Below are positions 7,841 through 15,840 of a stretch of 64,000 nt of DNA, piece after piece. Source of the DNA: Demequina zhanjiangensis. Its GTDB lineage: Bacteria > Actinomycetota > Actinomycetes > Actinomycetales > Demequinaceae. A program made the position numbers and the translations under genes. Each line of letters opens with the position of its first letter. Position 1 is the stretch's first letter. The DNA lies in the NCBI RefSeq assembly GCF_030418315.1, contig NZ_JAUHPV010000007.1, positions 111,885 to 175,884 on the forward strand. The letters run 5' to 3'. The notes under the pieces are model-generated. The model was not told the DNA's origin and ran no database searches. It was given only the letters and a program-made list of their open reading frames with translations.

Positions 7841-8527
7841 ATGTCTGAGATTGCATTCTCGATCGTCGTCCGTGAACTGTCGGACGACCAGATGTTCGAG
7901 ACGTTCGAGATCGAGGGTTCGCGCGGTGGTGGTGAAGCCAACGGCGTGCCCTACGTTGACTTCCTTGTCGAGACCGACATGCCTGAGCACACACTCGATG
8001 CCTCGATTCATGCCTTGAAGGAGATGGGTATCGAGCCCGTGCGCGTCGAGACCGATCTGGTGAACATCTCGGGTATTGCTCAACGAACCGGCGCAACTCG
8101 GCAGGCCGTTCGCATGTGGGCGGAGGGGGAGCGGCGCGAGGCCTTCCCCATGCCCTTCTCGGCTGCGATGCGGGTCTGGCTGTGGTCTGACGTCTACGCG
8201 TGGTTGCGTGCAAACAAGAAGCAGATCCTCGACGAGTACTCAGCCGAGCCGCTGTCCCCTGAGTTGATTGAATGCTACAACGGCCACCTTGCGGACGGCG
8301 ATGGTCCCTACGCAACGCCGGGGCAGAAACGTGACGCGACGCAGGAGATTCTGGTCGTGCGCGAAGAGTTCTTGACTGCGCTCGGCTTCCTGACTGCTCA
8401 GCAAGTCCAGGCGGATGTGCTTCCGCAGTGGTCGCGTGAGGTAGCCAAGAAGTCTGGTGCGCAGCGTTTCGACCGCAAGGCGACCCACTCCTTGCTGGCA
8501 TCGTCCTATGACTGGAGCAACAAGTGA
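7841..8527 (+). CDS. HTH protein with long C-terminal extension, probable antitoxin
   Basis: A 228-residue protein started at the second of two adjacent ATGs because the GGAGG at 7831 gives it 5-base spacing. Residues ~1-65 form an alpha/beta domain (SIVVRELSDDQMFETFE), which could hold the toxin. Residues ~73-99 are a helix-turn-helix (NISGIAQRTGATRQAVRMW). About 130 further residues follow, unusually long for an antitoxin. In chaperone-controlled toxin-antitoxin systems the antitoxin carries a C-terminal 'chaperone-addiction' segment, and this extension could play that part. Its stop overlaps the start of the next gene (GTGA), so antitoxin and chaperone would be translationally coupled. Confidence 0.55.
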   Translation: MSEIAFSIVVRELSDDQMFETFEIEGSRGGGEANGVPYVDFLVETDMPEHTLDASIHALKEMGIEPVRVETDLVNISGIAQRTGATRQAVRMWAEGERREAFPMPFSAAMRVWLWSDVYAWLRANKKQILDEYSAEPLSPELIECYNGHLADGDGPYATPGQKRDATQEILVVREEFLTALGFLTAQQVQADVLPQWSREVAKKSGAQRFDRKATHSLLASSYDWSNK

Positions 8528-9018
8528 CGAACGAGCACGACGAGGTCCGAGAGGTCGAGACCGTCGAAGAGCTCATTCGCGAGGTAGGCGTCAGGCTCCT
8601 GTCGGTACAGCCGTTCAAGCTCTCGGGCGAGCGCGACGACGACTTCGACGGCACGGTTCCCGAGTCGTTTGACGTCGACCACGAAGAGAGCGTTCGATTC
8701 GCGCTCGCGCCAAACAGGATTGCGGTGCGCTTGATCACGAAGCTGTCGATCAAGTCGGTTTGCGCAGTGGAAATCGATTACGCGGCTGAGTTCGAGCCCG
8801 AGCAGCCGGTTCACCTAAGCGTCGAGGCGCTTCAAGGATTCATCAATCGTGTTGCGGCAATGCAGATCTGGCCGTACACGCGGCAGGCTGCGCAGGACAT
8901 GTTCCTCCGTGTGATCAACGAGGCGGTACCTCTGCCGGTCGTCAGCCCTGATGACTTCAACTTCGGACCCGCCGGAGATGATGAGACAGATGCGGATGGC
9001 GAAGCCCCCGAGGACTAG
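8524..9018 (+). CDS. SecB-like chaperone
   Basis: 164 residues with the layout of SecB-like chaperones: an N-terminal helix, long beta strands (NRIAVRLITKLSI, VEIDYAAEFE), then a helix containing the family's aromatic block (MQIWPYTRQAAQDMF at ~113-127, compare 'lfPyaRe...t' in SecB) and a hydrophobic PLPVVSPDDFNF segment (compare 'LPPINF'). In Mycobacterium tuberculosis the SecB-like Rv1957 is the third gene of a toxin-antitoxin-chaperone unit and protects the antitoxin; gene order and overlap here are the same. It starts at GTG, overlapping the antitoxin stop by 4 bases. Its stop codon also overlaps the stop of the convergent recombinase fragment. Confidence 0.6.
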   Translation: MTNEHDEVREVETVEELIREVGVRLLSVQPFKLSGERDDDFDGTVPESFDVDHEESVRFALAPNRIAVRLITKLSIKSVCAVEIDYAAEFEPEQPVHLSVEALQGFINRVAAMQIWPYTRQAAQDMFLRVINEAVPLPVVSPDDFNFGPAGDDETDADGEAPED

Positions 9019-9836
9019 TCCTTACAGTTGATCTGGACCCGCTTGATCAGCGCCTCGCGCTGACCCAGTTCGAACCTCGCCTGGTGCTCCTCGGCGGTCT
9101 CCGTACGGCGCGTCGGGAGGCCCTTGGGCACGTCTGTGGGCCAACGGGACACCACGATGCTGTCGAGTGCTAGGCGGAGGAAGTTTAGTCTCCTCTCGGG
9201 CGTCCAGGAGGTCCACGTCTCCCACGTCAGCCCCTTGCTCATGGCGCGGTCCAGTTGGCTCGATCCGAGCAGGTCGGCGACCTTGCGATCGACCTCGGTC
9301 CACTCCTCGCGGATGCGGATGGAGTGCACCCTCAGCTCGGACTCGGGCATCAGCCCTTCGACGTAGGCGTTCGTCGCCCGTCTCGCCTGCTCGTCCAGCT
9401 CCTGCTTCCTCGCGTCGAGCTCGGCGAGCTCTCGGCTCATGTCGCCCGCGCTCTGGACCGTGCTCCGCTGCTTCCAGCGGTCGGAGTCGTTGAGGACGGC
9501 GGCGACCGTGTCGAAGACGTACCGCTCGAGGCGGTCGAAGTCGATCGTGATTCCTCCGCACCCGCCCGTGTGCTTGGCGCACCTGAGCCCTGCTCGGTTG
9601 TCTCGGTTCGTTCCTCTCTTATAGGAGGTCAGCGTGTGGCCGCACTCGCCGCACTTCACGAGCCCGCCTCCGAGGGAGTAGCGGCCGCCCTTCACGCCGG
9701 GGGAGATGGTCGTGCGTCGGGCAGGGTCGTCGAACACGCGCTGGAGGCGGTCGAAGATGGACTGGTCGATGATCGGTTCCCACTTCACCTCGCGCGGCTT
9801 GCGCTTGCCCACGATCGCAAGGCGACGGAAAGTCGA
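9015..9836 (-). pseudogene. Large serine recombinase, C-terminal half only
   Basis: Open frame of the C-terminal part of a large serine integrase. In order: VKWEPIIDQSIFDRLQ (end of the recombinase domain), a zinc-ribbon with CGEC and, 22 residues later, CAKHTGGCGG, a coiled coil (MSRELAELDARKQELDEQARR), and a terminal domain ending ALIKRVQINCKD. No catalytic domain precedes it: upstream the open frame continues through unrelated sequence to an ATG at 9884, so the product would lack the active site. The missing half lies at 4550-5207 on the other strand, and the two fit together with a gap of roughly 20 residues. The frame itself is intact, unlike the N-terminal half. It ends tail-to-tail with the SecB-like gene. 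Confidence 0.8.
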
Positions 9837-10076
9837 GCATGGCCGGCGCGCCCGCGCAAGTTGCGCTCCGAAGAGCACTCGCATGTCGATCGAACTCACG
9901 CAGTCACTGCACCGTGTGCTCACCTTCCCGGAGGCAATGGAGCGGGACGCGCCCCGAAGGCAAGTGCCCGTCGGGTCGAAACCGTGAAAGTAACGGCGAT
10001 GAGATACCTGTGACGCATGTTGTCGGTACACATACAAAGGCGCGACAGAGGTGAGCCCGAGTGCAAGGATTGCTAC

Positions 10077-10388
10077 ATGGCTGGTGAAGGAAACATCGTC
10101 CACGTCGTGCTCACTCAATGGCGAGGGGAGATCGCGCCCGAGGCTCGCCGCGAACTGACCGAACGCATCACCGGTTTCGCCACCGAGATCCCCGGGATCG
10201 TGTCTGTCACCGAGGGGCCGAGCGTCAGCCCCGAGGGTCTTGAGGGCGAGTTCGAGTGGGGCCTCGTCGTGACCTTCGCCGACGCTGCGGCGCGCGACGT
10301 GTATCTTGATCACCCCGCGCACCTGCCGGTGGCGAAGCTGATCGGCGACAACGCCGAGCGCGTCGTCGTGCTCGACCTTGCCGCGTAG
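10077..10388 (+). CDS. Dabb-family protein (intact copy, right element boundary)
   Basis: A 103-residue stress-responsive A/B-barrel (Dabb) domain protein: a dimeric ferredoxin-like barrel starting IVHVVLTQWR, with WGLVVTFADAAARDVYLDHPAH in the middle and VVVLDL at the end. The histidine in DHPAH is typical for the family. The biochemical role of bacterial members is mostly unknown. The start ATG at 10077 has AAGGA 8 bases upstream. A decayed second copy of its 5' part lies at 2886 in the same orientation. The pair brackets the recombinase-containing block, so this gene was probably an insertion target whose 5' end was duplicated. Confidence 0.85.
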   Translation: MAGEGNIVHVVLTQWRGEIAPEARRELTERITGFATEIPGIVSVTEGPSVSPEGLEGEFEWGLVVTFADAAARDVYLDHPAHLPVAKLIGDNAERVVVLDLAA

Positions 10389-10484
10389 CAGGGGAGTTCT
10401 CACCCGGCACGCTCGGAAGTCCCTCGCTAGGGTGGCAAACACGAGCAAGATTCCGTGAGCACCCGTCCGACGAGGGGGAACGTC

Positions 10485-11204
10485 GTGAGAAGAGCCGTCC
10501 GGATCATCGTCGCGGGGACTGTGGGGACAGCTCTCGTGTTCGGCACCGCCGCATGCGACAGCCTGCCCGACATCGACCCGTCACGGCTGCCGTCGATCAG
10601 CCTTCCGACCCGCACGACCGACGCACCCGATCCCGAACCGACGGAGACCGCCGAACCCGCACCGGTCGAGACTGTCACGGAGGAAGCAGCTCCCGAGGAG
10701 ACCGAGCAGGCAACGCCGGAGCCGAGCGCCTCGCCTGAGGAAGCCGCTGACGAGGAGCCCTTCGTCTGGTGGCCCTGGGCGATCGCCGCGCTCGTCCTGC
10801 TAGTCCTGCTCATCATCTGGGCGCGTGCCGCCTCGAAGCGCCGCGCCTGGGATAGGCGCCTCGCGACTGCGCGGGCGGAGATGTCCTGGCTTGAGGACTC
10901 CCTGGTCCCGCAGGTGCTCGCCAAGCCCAGCGCCGCGGAGGCCGCCGCGCTGTGGCAGTCGGCGAAGCCGCGCGTCCTCGCGGCCGACCAGGAGTTGCAC
11001 GCTCTCCACGAGGCAGCGCCAGGGGACAAGCGGCTCGCCAGCGCGATGCGGGCGAAGGACGTCTTGAATGCGCTCGTCGACGCCGTCGACGCCGACACCT
11101 CGACCGAAGGAGCCACGGACGCCGACTCGCTCCGCGCGCGCCGTGCCGCGCTCGACAAGGCTCGAGCTGACGTCCGCTCCTACCTGCGCGGCGAGCCCGC
11201 GTAG
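10485..11204 (+). CDS. Exported, membrane-anchored protein with Pro/Glu/Thr-rich linker
   Basis: Residues 1-24 form a signal sequence ending in a lipobox-like GTAAC (VGTALVFGTAACD). A Pro/Glu/Thr-rich, strongly acidic linker of about 70 residues follows, then a membrane helix (WWPWAIAALVLLVLLIIWA), then a soluble helical domain. I chose the GTG at 10485 over one 30 bases upstream because GAGGGGG lies 6 bases before it and the signal sequence then begins with MRRAVR. Neither the helical C-terminal domain nor the whole protein matches a named family. It could be a lipoprotein whose second helix crosses the membrane, or a two-helix membrane protein. A hairpin terminator follows. Confidence 0.65.
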   Translation: MRRAVRIIVAGTVGTALVFGTAACDSLPDIDPSRLPSISLPTRTTDAPDPEPTETAEPAPVETVTEEAAPEETEQATPEPSASPEEAADEEPFVWWPWAIAALVLLVLLIIWARAASKRRAWDRRLATARAEMSWLEDSLVPQVLAKPSAAEAAALWQSAKPRVLAADQELHALHEAAPGDKRLASAMRAKDVLNALVDAVDADTSTEGATDADSLRARRAALDKARADVRSYLRGEPA

Positions 11205-11219
11205 AACCAGACGCGACGA

Positions 11220-11247
11220 GGCCCCGACACCCTGCGGTGCCGGGGCC
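11220..11247. terminator. Bidirectional hairpin between convergent genes
   Basis: GGCCCCGACACC (11220-11231) pairs with GGTGCCGGGGCC (11236-11247) around a CTGC loop with one A-C mismatch in a 12-bp stem. It sits between the ends of two convergent genes and can serve both. Confidence 0.75.
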
Positions 11248-11260
11248 TGCGTACGAGGCG

Positions 11261-12199
11261 CTACGCGTCGACCGAGTGGCGCGCTCCCACCTGGAAGTTG
11301 TCGGCGTCCTGGAACATCTCGAGCACGGTGATGGGCTTGCGGCCCGTGACGACCGTGTAGTCGAGCGAGCAGACGGCCATCTTGCCCAGGCGGATCGCCT
11401 CGCCGAAGGTGACCATGCCCTCGGACGAGAACGGCGCCTCGGAGCCGTCCTTGAACTCGCCGTCGGTGGTGCGGGGCACGCCCATCGCGTCGAAGACCGC
11501 GTACTGCTGCTCGTCGGTCAACTCGTGGAACGGGATGCTGTTGCCCGTGGCCTGGTTGCCGTACTCGCAGAACTGGGCCATGGTCATCGCCTCGGCGCCG
11601 TTGATGTTGAGGACCTGGTGGTGCAGGTACGGGTTGGCGAGCACGTGCGCGGCTGCGCGGGCGCAGTCCTTGCGGGAGATGAAGGCCATGAGGCCGTCTC
11701 CGCCGTTGTTCGCCATCGCGCCGGGCTCGAGCGAGCCGAAGTAGGCGGTGACCATCGCCTCCGCGTACTGCGAGTTGCGCAGGAACACGTAGTCCAGGTC
11801 GGTTCCCTGGATGTACGCCTCGGTCCAGGCGTGGTCGATCTTCTCGATGCTCGGGTTCTCGGGGTCGGTCGCGTTCACGAGCGACGTGTAGACGACCTGG
11901 CGGACGCCGGCGGCCACGCAAGCGTCGACGGCGTTCTTGTGGGCGGCGCGACGCTTGGGGCCGACGAACGGCATCGACACGACGAGCACCTTGTCGGCGC
12001 CCTGGAAAGCGGCGGCGAGACCGTCGGGGTCGTTGAAGTTGGTGACAGCCGTCTCGATCCCGGCGGCCTCGTACTCGGCGAGTGCGTCGGGCGTCGGCGC
12101 CGTCACCTTGATCCTGTCCGCGGGGACGAGCTCCCGCAGCACGGAGGCCGCGAAGCCTCCGAAGTTCCCGTCGACTCCGCAGACAACCAGCTTGCCCAT
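11261..12199 (-). CDS. NmrA-like NAD(P)-binding protein / quinone reductase type
   Basis: 312 residues of atypical short-chain dehydrogenase fold. The nucleotide-binding start is LVVCGVDGNFGG (compare G-x-x-G-x-x-G), followed by the NmrA-type NFNDPDGLAAAFQGADKVLVV. QVVYTSLVNA, at the place of the usual catalytic region, lacks a clear Tyr-x-x-x-Lys, as in NmrA/QorB-type proteins, which either sense redox cofactors or reduce quinones. The ATG at 12199 has AGGAGG at good spacing. It stands alone, convergent with the membrane-protein gene. Confidence 0.75.
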   Translation of the reverse strand: MGKLVVCGVDGNFGGFAASVLRELVPADRIKVTAPTPDALAEYEAAGIETAVTNFNDPDGLAAAFQGADKVLVVSMPFVGPKRRAAHKNAVDACVAAGVRQVVYTSLVNATDPENPSIEKIDHAWTEAYIQGTDLDYVFLRNSQYAEAMVTAYFGSLEPGAMANNGGDGLMAFISRKDCARAAAHVLANPYLHHQVLNINGAEAMTMAQFCEYGNQATGNSIPFHELTDEQQYAVFDAMGVPRTTDGEFKDGSEAPFSSEGMVTFGEAIRLGKMAVCSLDYTVVTGRKPITVLEMFQDADNFQVGARHSVDA

Positions 12200-12324
12200 G
12201 ATCGTGACCTCCTGTGATCGGTTCGTATGGCCAGATCGTAGGCAGGTGTCCATAGCCGTCCCGTCGCCCTTTGGTCCTGGTACCGCTGGTACCCGCCCCG
12301 CGGACCGGAGGTCCCGGTCGACCG

Positions 12325-12753
12325 CTAGCGCGGTCCCAAAATCGGGTGGTGCAGGACCACGCGGAGGATCCCGGATCCCGTGAGCGTCACGTGCGGTTCG
12401 GTGCCGTCGCTGAGGGTGTCGAGACGCTCGAGGTCTCCGTGCCGCAGCGTCATCACGACCATGCTCCGCGCAGGCGCCAGGGTGAGGATGGGCGCCGACG
12501 CGATCCAGCACATGTCGGGGTGCATCCAGTTCTCCGTGACGTACCGGTGCAGCAGCAAGGCGTGCTCGGCCGACGGCGTGGAGACGATCAGGGGAGAGAC
12601 GCCTTGGCCCGCGAGCCACGCCGCCAGGCGTGCCGTGCGCTGGATCTGCTCCACCGGGGTTCCAGAGAGCGTCTCCATAGAGTGCCCCCATTGCAGCGCC
12701 GTCTCACCGAGCCTCGCCAGCGGCGAACCCGGTGTCAGCGTCGGCGCGATCAT
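12325..12753 (-). CDS. Conserved-looking protein of unknown function
   Basis: 142 residues, no recognised domain. A helical first half (LARLGETALQWGHSMETL, IQRTARLAAWLAGQG) is followed by beta-rich sequence (LTLAPARSMVVMTLRHGD). No membrane segment or signal peptide. GAGGAGG lies 5 bases before the ATG, which supports this frame over the overlapping frames on the other strand. Confidence 0.55.
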   Translation of the reverse strand: MIAPTLTPGSPLARLGETALQWGHSMETLSGTPVEQIQRTARLAAWLAGQGVSPLIVSTPSAEHALLLHRYVTENWMHPDMCWIASAPILTLAPARSMVVMTLRHGDLERLDTLSDGTEPHVTLTGSGILRVVLHHPILGPR

Positions 12754-12858
12754 CCGGCCTCCTCGGCGGGCTGGGAACGGGCGGCCCGCAAACGTACACG
12801 CGTATCGTCGAACTCATCGACCCGCACGCGAACGGTGTGAGAAGCGAGGGGAGAGGAC

Positions 12859-13395
12859 ATGGCGTCGGTGGCGCTCCTGCTGGACGTGGACGGCGTGCTG
12901 TGCCCGTTCGCAGCCCCCGATGCGCCGCGCGACCACTGGCCCGCCGACACATGGCGAGTCGAGCCCATCGAGGACCTGCTGGACGTCGAGTGGTCCACCG
13001 CCGTCGTCGACCGGCTGCGCGACCTCACCGGCCGGCCCGACGTCGAAGGACTGTGGTGCACCACCTGGACGTGGAGAGCGCCCCGCATGCTCGGCGGCGT
13101 GCTGGGGCTCGGCGAGGACTGGGAGTACCTGGACCACAGCGGCGGGCGCGCCTTCGCCGAGGTGGGCTGGTGGAAGGCGGTGCGTGCGCGCGAGGCGCTC
13201 GCGCTCTACGACGGCGTCGTCTGGATCGACGACCTGTTGGACTCGTGGCGCGACGAGCTCGCGATCGAAGGTGCGCCTGCGCCCGAGTTCTGGCCCGGAG
13301 GCAGGCTCCTGACCCTCTCGCCCGCGCCGGACCGGGGGATCGAGCCGCACCACCTCGACGCCGCCGAGGCGTTCATCGAGGACGTGCTCGGCTGA
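12859..13395 (+). CDS. HAD-superfamily protein of the 'Swiss army knife' RNA-repair type
   Basis: 178 residues. HAD motif I is clear at the N-terminus (LLLDVDGVLCPF: Asp nucleophile and acid/base Asp). A threonine-tryptophan motif (WCTTWTW) follows at the position of motif II, and IDD near residue 115 (VWIDDLLDSW) serves as the acidic motif IV. This short-cap pattern with W-x-T-x-W is that of HAD domains linked to RNA-repair proteins, common as single-domain proteins in Actinobacteria. The substrate is unknown. A GGGGAGAGG ribosome site precedes the ATG. Confidence 0.7.
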   Translation: MASVALLLDVDGVLCPFAAPDAPRDHWPADTWRVEPIEDLLDVEWSTAVVDRLRDLTGRPDVEGLWCTTWTWRAPRMLGGVLGLGEDWEYLDHSGGRAFAEVGWWKAVRAREALALYDGVVWIDDLLDSWRDELAIEGAPAPEFWPGGRLLTLSPAPDRGIEPHHLDAAEAFIEDVLG

Positions 13396-13429
13396 CTGCA
13401 CCGCTCCGGGCGGCGGGCCGGCGCACCGC

Positions 13430-14683
13430 TCAGTCGGTGACGCCCGCCCGCGTCGCCTTCGGCTCGTCTGCGACGACCACCGGGCCGTCGGGAAGCGGCG
13501 GCTCCTCCTCGATCAGCCCTTCGAGCACGTCGCCGCGGGCCTCGCGCGGCTGGCCGTGCGTGAAGTGGCTCGCCCGCTCCTCGGCCTCCGCACTGCCGGT
13601 GAACAGGCCCGAGTCGCCGGCCTGCTCGGACTTCTTGGCGCGTCGGCCGGGCGCGGCCTGCTCGGACACGAGCACGCGCTGTGCAGGCGCCGCCTCGGGC
13701 AGCACCGACTGGATCCACAGCACCATCGCCTCGCGCACGAAGCAGCGCAGGTCGTACAGCGTCGGCGCGTCCTTCGCGGTCACGAGGATGCGCACCCGCA
13801 CATACCCGGCCGTCGCCTCGGTGACCTGCAGCACGTGGGCCCTGCCGTCGTACAGCGGGGTCTGCGTGAGGACCTCCTCCAGGTGCTCGCGCATCTTCTG
13901 CGGCGACACCCGCCAGTCGAGGTCGAACTCGACCGAGCCCAGCAGCTCCGAACCCTGCCGCGTCCAGTTCTGGTACGGCGTCGTCGTGAAGTAGGTGCAG
14001 GGGAGCACCAGGCGGCGGTCGTCCCACAGGTCCAGCACCACGTAGCTGAGCGTGATCTCGCCCACGCGACCCCACTCGCCCTCGGCGACGATCACGTCGT
14101 CCACCCGGAGCGCATCGCTGAAGACCAGCTGGATGCCCGCGAACATGTTGCCCAGCACCGACTGAGCCGCCAGACCCGCGACGATCGACGCGATGCCCGC
14201 CGACGCCAGCACGCTCGCCCCGACCGCCCGCACCGAGTCGAAGGTGAACAGCGCCGCACCGATCGCGATCACCACGATGATCGCGATCGCGAGGCGACGG
14301 ACGATCAGCGTCTGCGTCCGCAGCCGCCGCGCGAGCCTGTTGTCGGGCACGTCGATGCTCTGATGCCCGAGCGCCAGATCGGAGACATACTTCACCAGCT
14401 CGATGAGCAGCCACGCGAGCCCCGCGATCGCCAGGATCGTGAACAGCTGGGAGATCGCCCCGACCCATTCGCTGCCGCGGAAGCTCGCATGCACGCCCAG
14501 CCATAGCCCGCACAGCAGCCCCAGCGACCAGACAGGGTTCCGCATTCGCGTGAGCAGCGCCTTCACGTTCTCGTGACGCCTCGCGAACAGGCGCATCACC
14601 ATCTCCACCGCGAGCAGGGCCAGGGCCGCGGCACCCATGCTGATCGCCACGGCGATCCCGAACTCGAACCAGTCCTCGATCAT
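13430..14683 (-). CDS. MscS-family mechanosensitive ion channel
   Basis: 417 residues. Three or four membrane helices in the first ~180 residues end in the MscS pore helix (GIASIVAGLAAQSVLGNMFAGI, rich in small residues). The beta domain follows with the family motif around LRVDDVIVAEGEWGRVGEI, then the cytoplasmic alpha/beta domain and a long polar tail (~80 residues) not seen in E. coli MscS. Such channels open under membrane tension in hypo-osmotic shock. The ATG has GAGGAGA upstream. Confidence 0.9.
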   Translation of the reverse strand: MIEDWFEFGIAVAISMGAAALALLAVEMVMRLFARRHENVKALLTRMRNPVWSLGLLCGLWLGVHASFRGSEWVGAISQLFTILAIAGLAWLLIELVKYVSDLALGHQSIDVPDNRLARRLRTQTLIVRRLAIAIIVVIAIGAALFTFDSVRAVGASVLASAGIASIVAGLAAQSVLGNMFAGIQLVFSDALRVDDVIVAEGEWGRVGEITLSYVVLDLWDDRRLVLPCTYFTTTPYQNWTRQGSELLGSVEFDLDWRVSPQKMREHLEEVLTQTPLYDGRAHVLQVTEATAGYVRVRILVTAKDAPTLYDLRCFVREAMVLWIQSVLPEAAPAQRVLVSEQAAPGRRAKKSEQAGDSGLFTGSAEAEERASHFTHGQPREARGDVLEGLIEEEPPLPDGPVVVADEPKATRAGVTD

Positions 14684-14847
14684 GACTCTCCTCTCGCAGG
14701 GCCGATCCTCACGACAGTACGGACGCGGTGTTTCGTCCGGGTAACCCTCACCTGAGGATGCCGACGCCGGCCTCCGCGCGGGACCGGGTCTCCACCGCCA
14801 CGGCCAGCCTGCGCGGCCCTCGCGCCGGGACCGGATACCGTGACGGT

Positions 14848-15570
14848 ATGGCCCTCTTCGCCGACGAAGCCGAGCACTTCTGGCTGTCTCCTTACCAGGG
14901 GGAATCGCTCGTCGACACCGTCGATCTGCACCTGCTCGTCAACCCGGATCTCCGCGCCGACAGGCCCGTCGAGATCCTCGGTCGGCCCCACCACGCGCCC
15001 CAGGTCTCCGTCGCGCCCCAGGTGGCCGACGCTGCGGGCTTCCGTGACGACCACCCGGTCGACGCTCACGAGGCCCGTGCGCGGATCGCCTCCGCCGGCT
15101 ACGAGCTCACCGACCCCGACCTGGTGTACCTGTTCCGCACCAGCATCCGCACGATCGTCGAGAACGAGACGCCGCCCACCACCATCCGGCTGCTGCGCGA
15201 CCGCGACGCGGACGTCTTCGCTGCCTTCCTTGAGCCGATCTCCGAGGAGGACATCGACCTCGCCTACGTCGAGCTCGACCACTGGGCCGTCATGGGCGCC
15301 TTCGAAGGCGACGACCTGGCCGCCGCGGCCAGCGCCTACCCCTGGGGAGGAGGGCCCATGGCCGACATCGGCGTCCTCACCTCACCCTGGCATCGCAGCA
15401 GGGGACACGGCCGACGCGTCGTCCGCGCCCTCGCCGCCCACTGCTGGCAGCACGGCTACGAACCCCAGTACCGCACCCAGCCCGACAACGTCGCCTCGCA
15501 GTCCTCCGCTCTCGCGGCCGGGCTCGAGCACTTCGGCGACTGGGAGTGCGTGCCGCTCGGCACCGACTGA
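14848..15570 (+). CDS. GNAT-family acetyltransferase
   Basis: 240 residues. The C-terminal half carries a GNAT fold: IGVLTSPWHRSRGHGRRVV is motif A with the acetyl-CoA-binding R/Q-x-x-G-x-G/A loop (RSRGHG), followed by ...YRTQPDNVASQSSALAAGLEHFG, the usual 'N..S..la..lGF' end. The N-terminal half is a family-specific domain. The acceptor substrate is unknown. The ATG is preceded by TACCGT with a 6-base gap, suggesting a leaderless mRNA; no ribosome site is visible. Confidence 0.75.
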   Translation: MALFADEAEHFWLSPYQGESLVDTVDLHLLVNPDLRADRPVEILGRPHHAPQVSVAPQVADAAGFRDDHPVDAHEARARIASAGYELTDPDLVYLFRTSIRTIVENETPPTTIRLLRDRDADVFAAFLEPISEEDIDLAYVELDHWAVMGAFEGDDLAAAASAYPWGGGPMADIGVLTSPWHRSRGHGRRVVRALAAHCWQHGYEPQYRTQPDNVASQSSALAAGLEHFGDWECVPLGTD

Positions 15571-15614
15571 CCCGGCCGACGCGCCGCTCGCCTGGGACGG
15601 AACACCCCGCCTGG

Positions 15615-15840
15615 TATCCTTGTCAGGTGCAGCCAGCAAGAACGGCCTGCATGCGTCGCAGATTGCTTCTCCTTCTCGCCAGCGCCTAGTCCCCAAGACA
15701 CCCGCGCGGCTCGTAGAAATCCTCTCTTCGGCGAACGAACGCGGACACCTTCGCGATTCGCCACCACTGCCGGTGCCGTGACTTCCACGGACAGCAAGCG
15801 CGCGCTCGCGTGCGCCCGGCGCCAAGCTTGAAAGGCATTC
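15615..15840 (+). promoter_or_regulatory. Promoter and long leader of the DEAD-box helicase gene
   Basis: TGGTATCCT (15612-15620) is an extended -10 type promoter element. If transcription starts just after it, the mRNA has an untranslated leader of about 210 bases with no open frame, ending in GAAAGG before the ATG. Long leaders are typical of cold-induced helicase genes (E. coli csdA, for example), so post-transcriptional control is plausible. No known riboswitch pattern was recognised. Confidence 0.4.

Noticed and set aside
5195..9850. Programmed DNA inversion (phase switch) by the serine recombinase
   Set aside because: No inverted repeats were seen at the two breakpoints and the catalytic half contains several stops, so a single past rearrangement is more likely than an active switch.
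12380..13312. A long plus-strand frame overlapping two other genes
   Set aside because: It covers a minus-strand gene with a good ribosome site and the HAD gene with clear motifs; its own product is Arg/Ser-rich without a domain.
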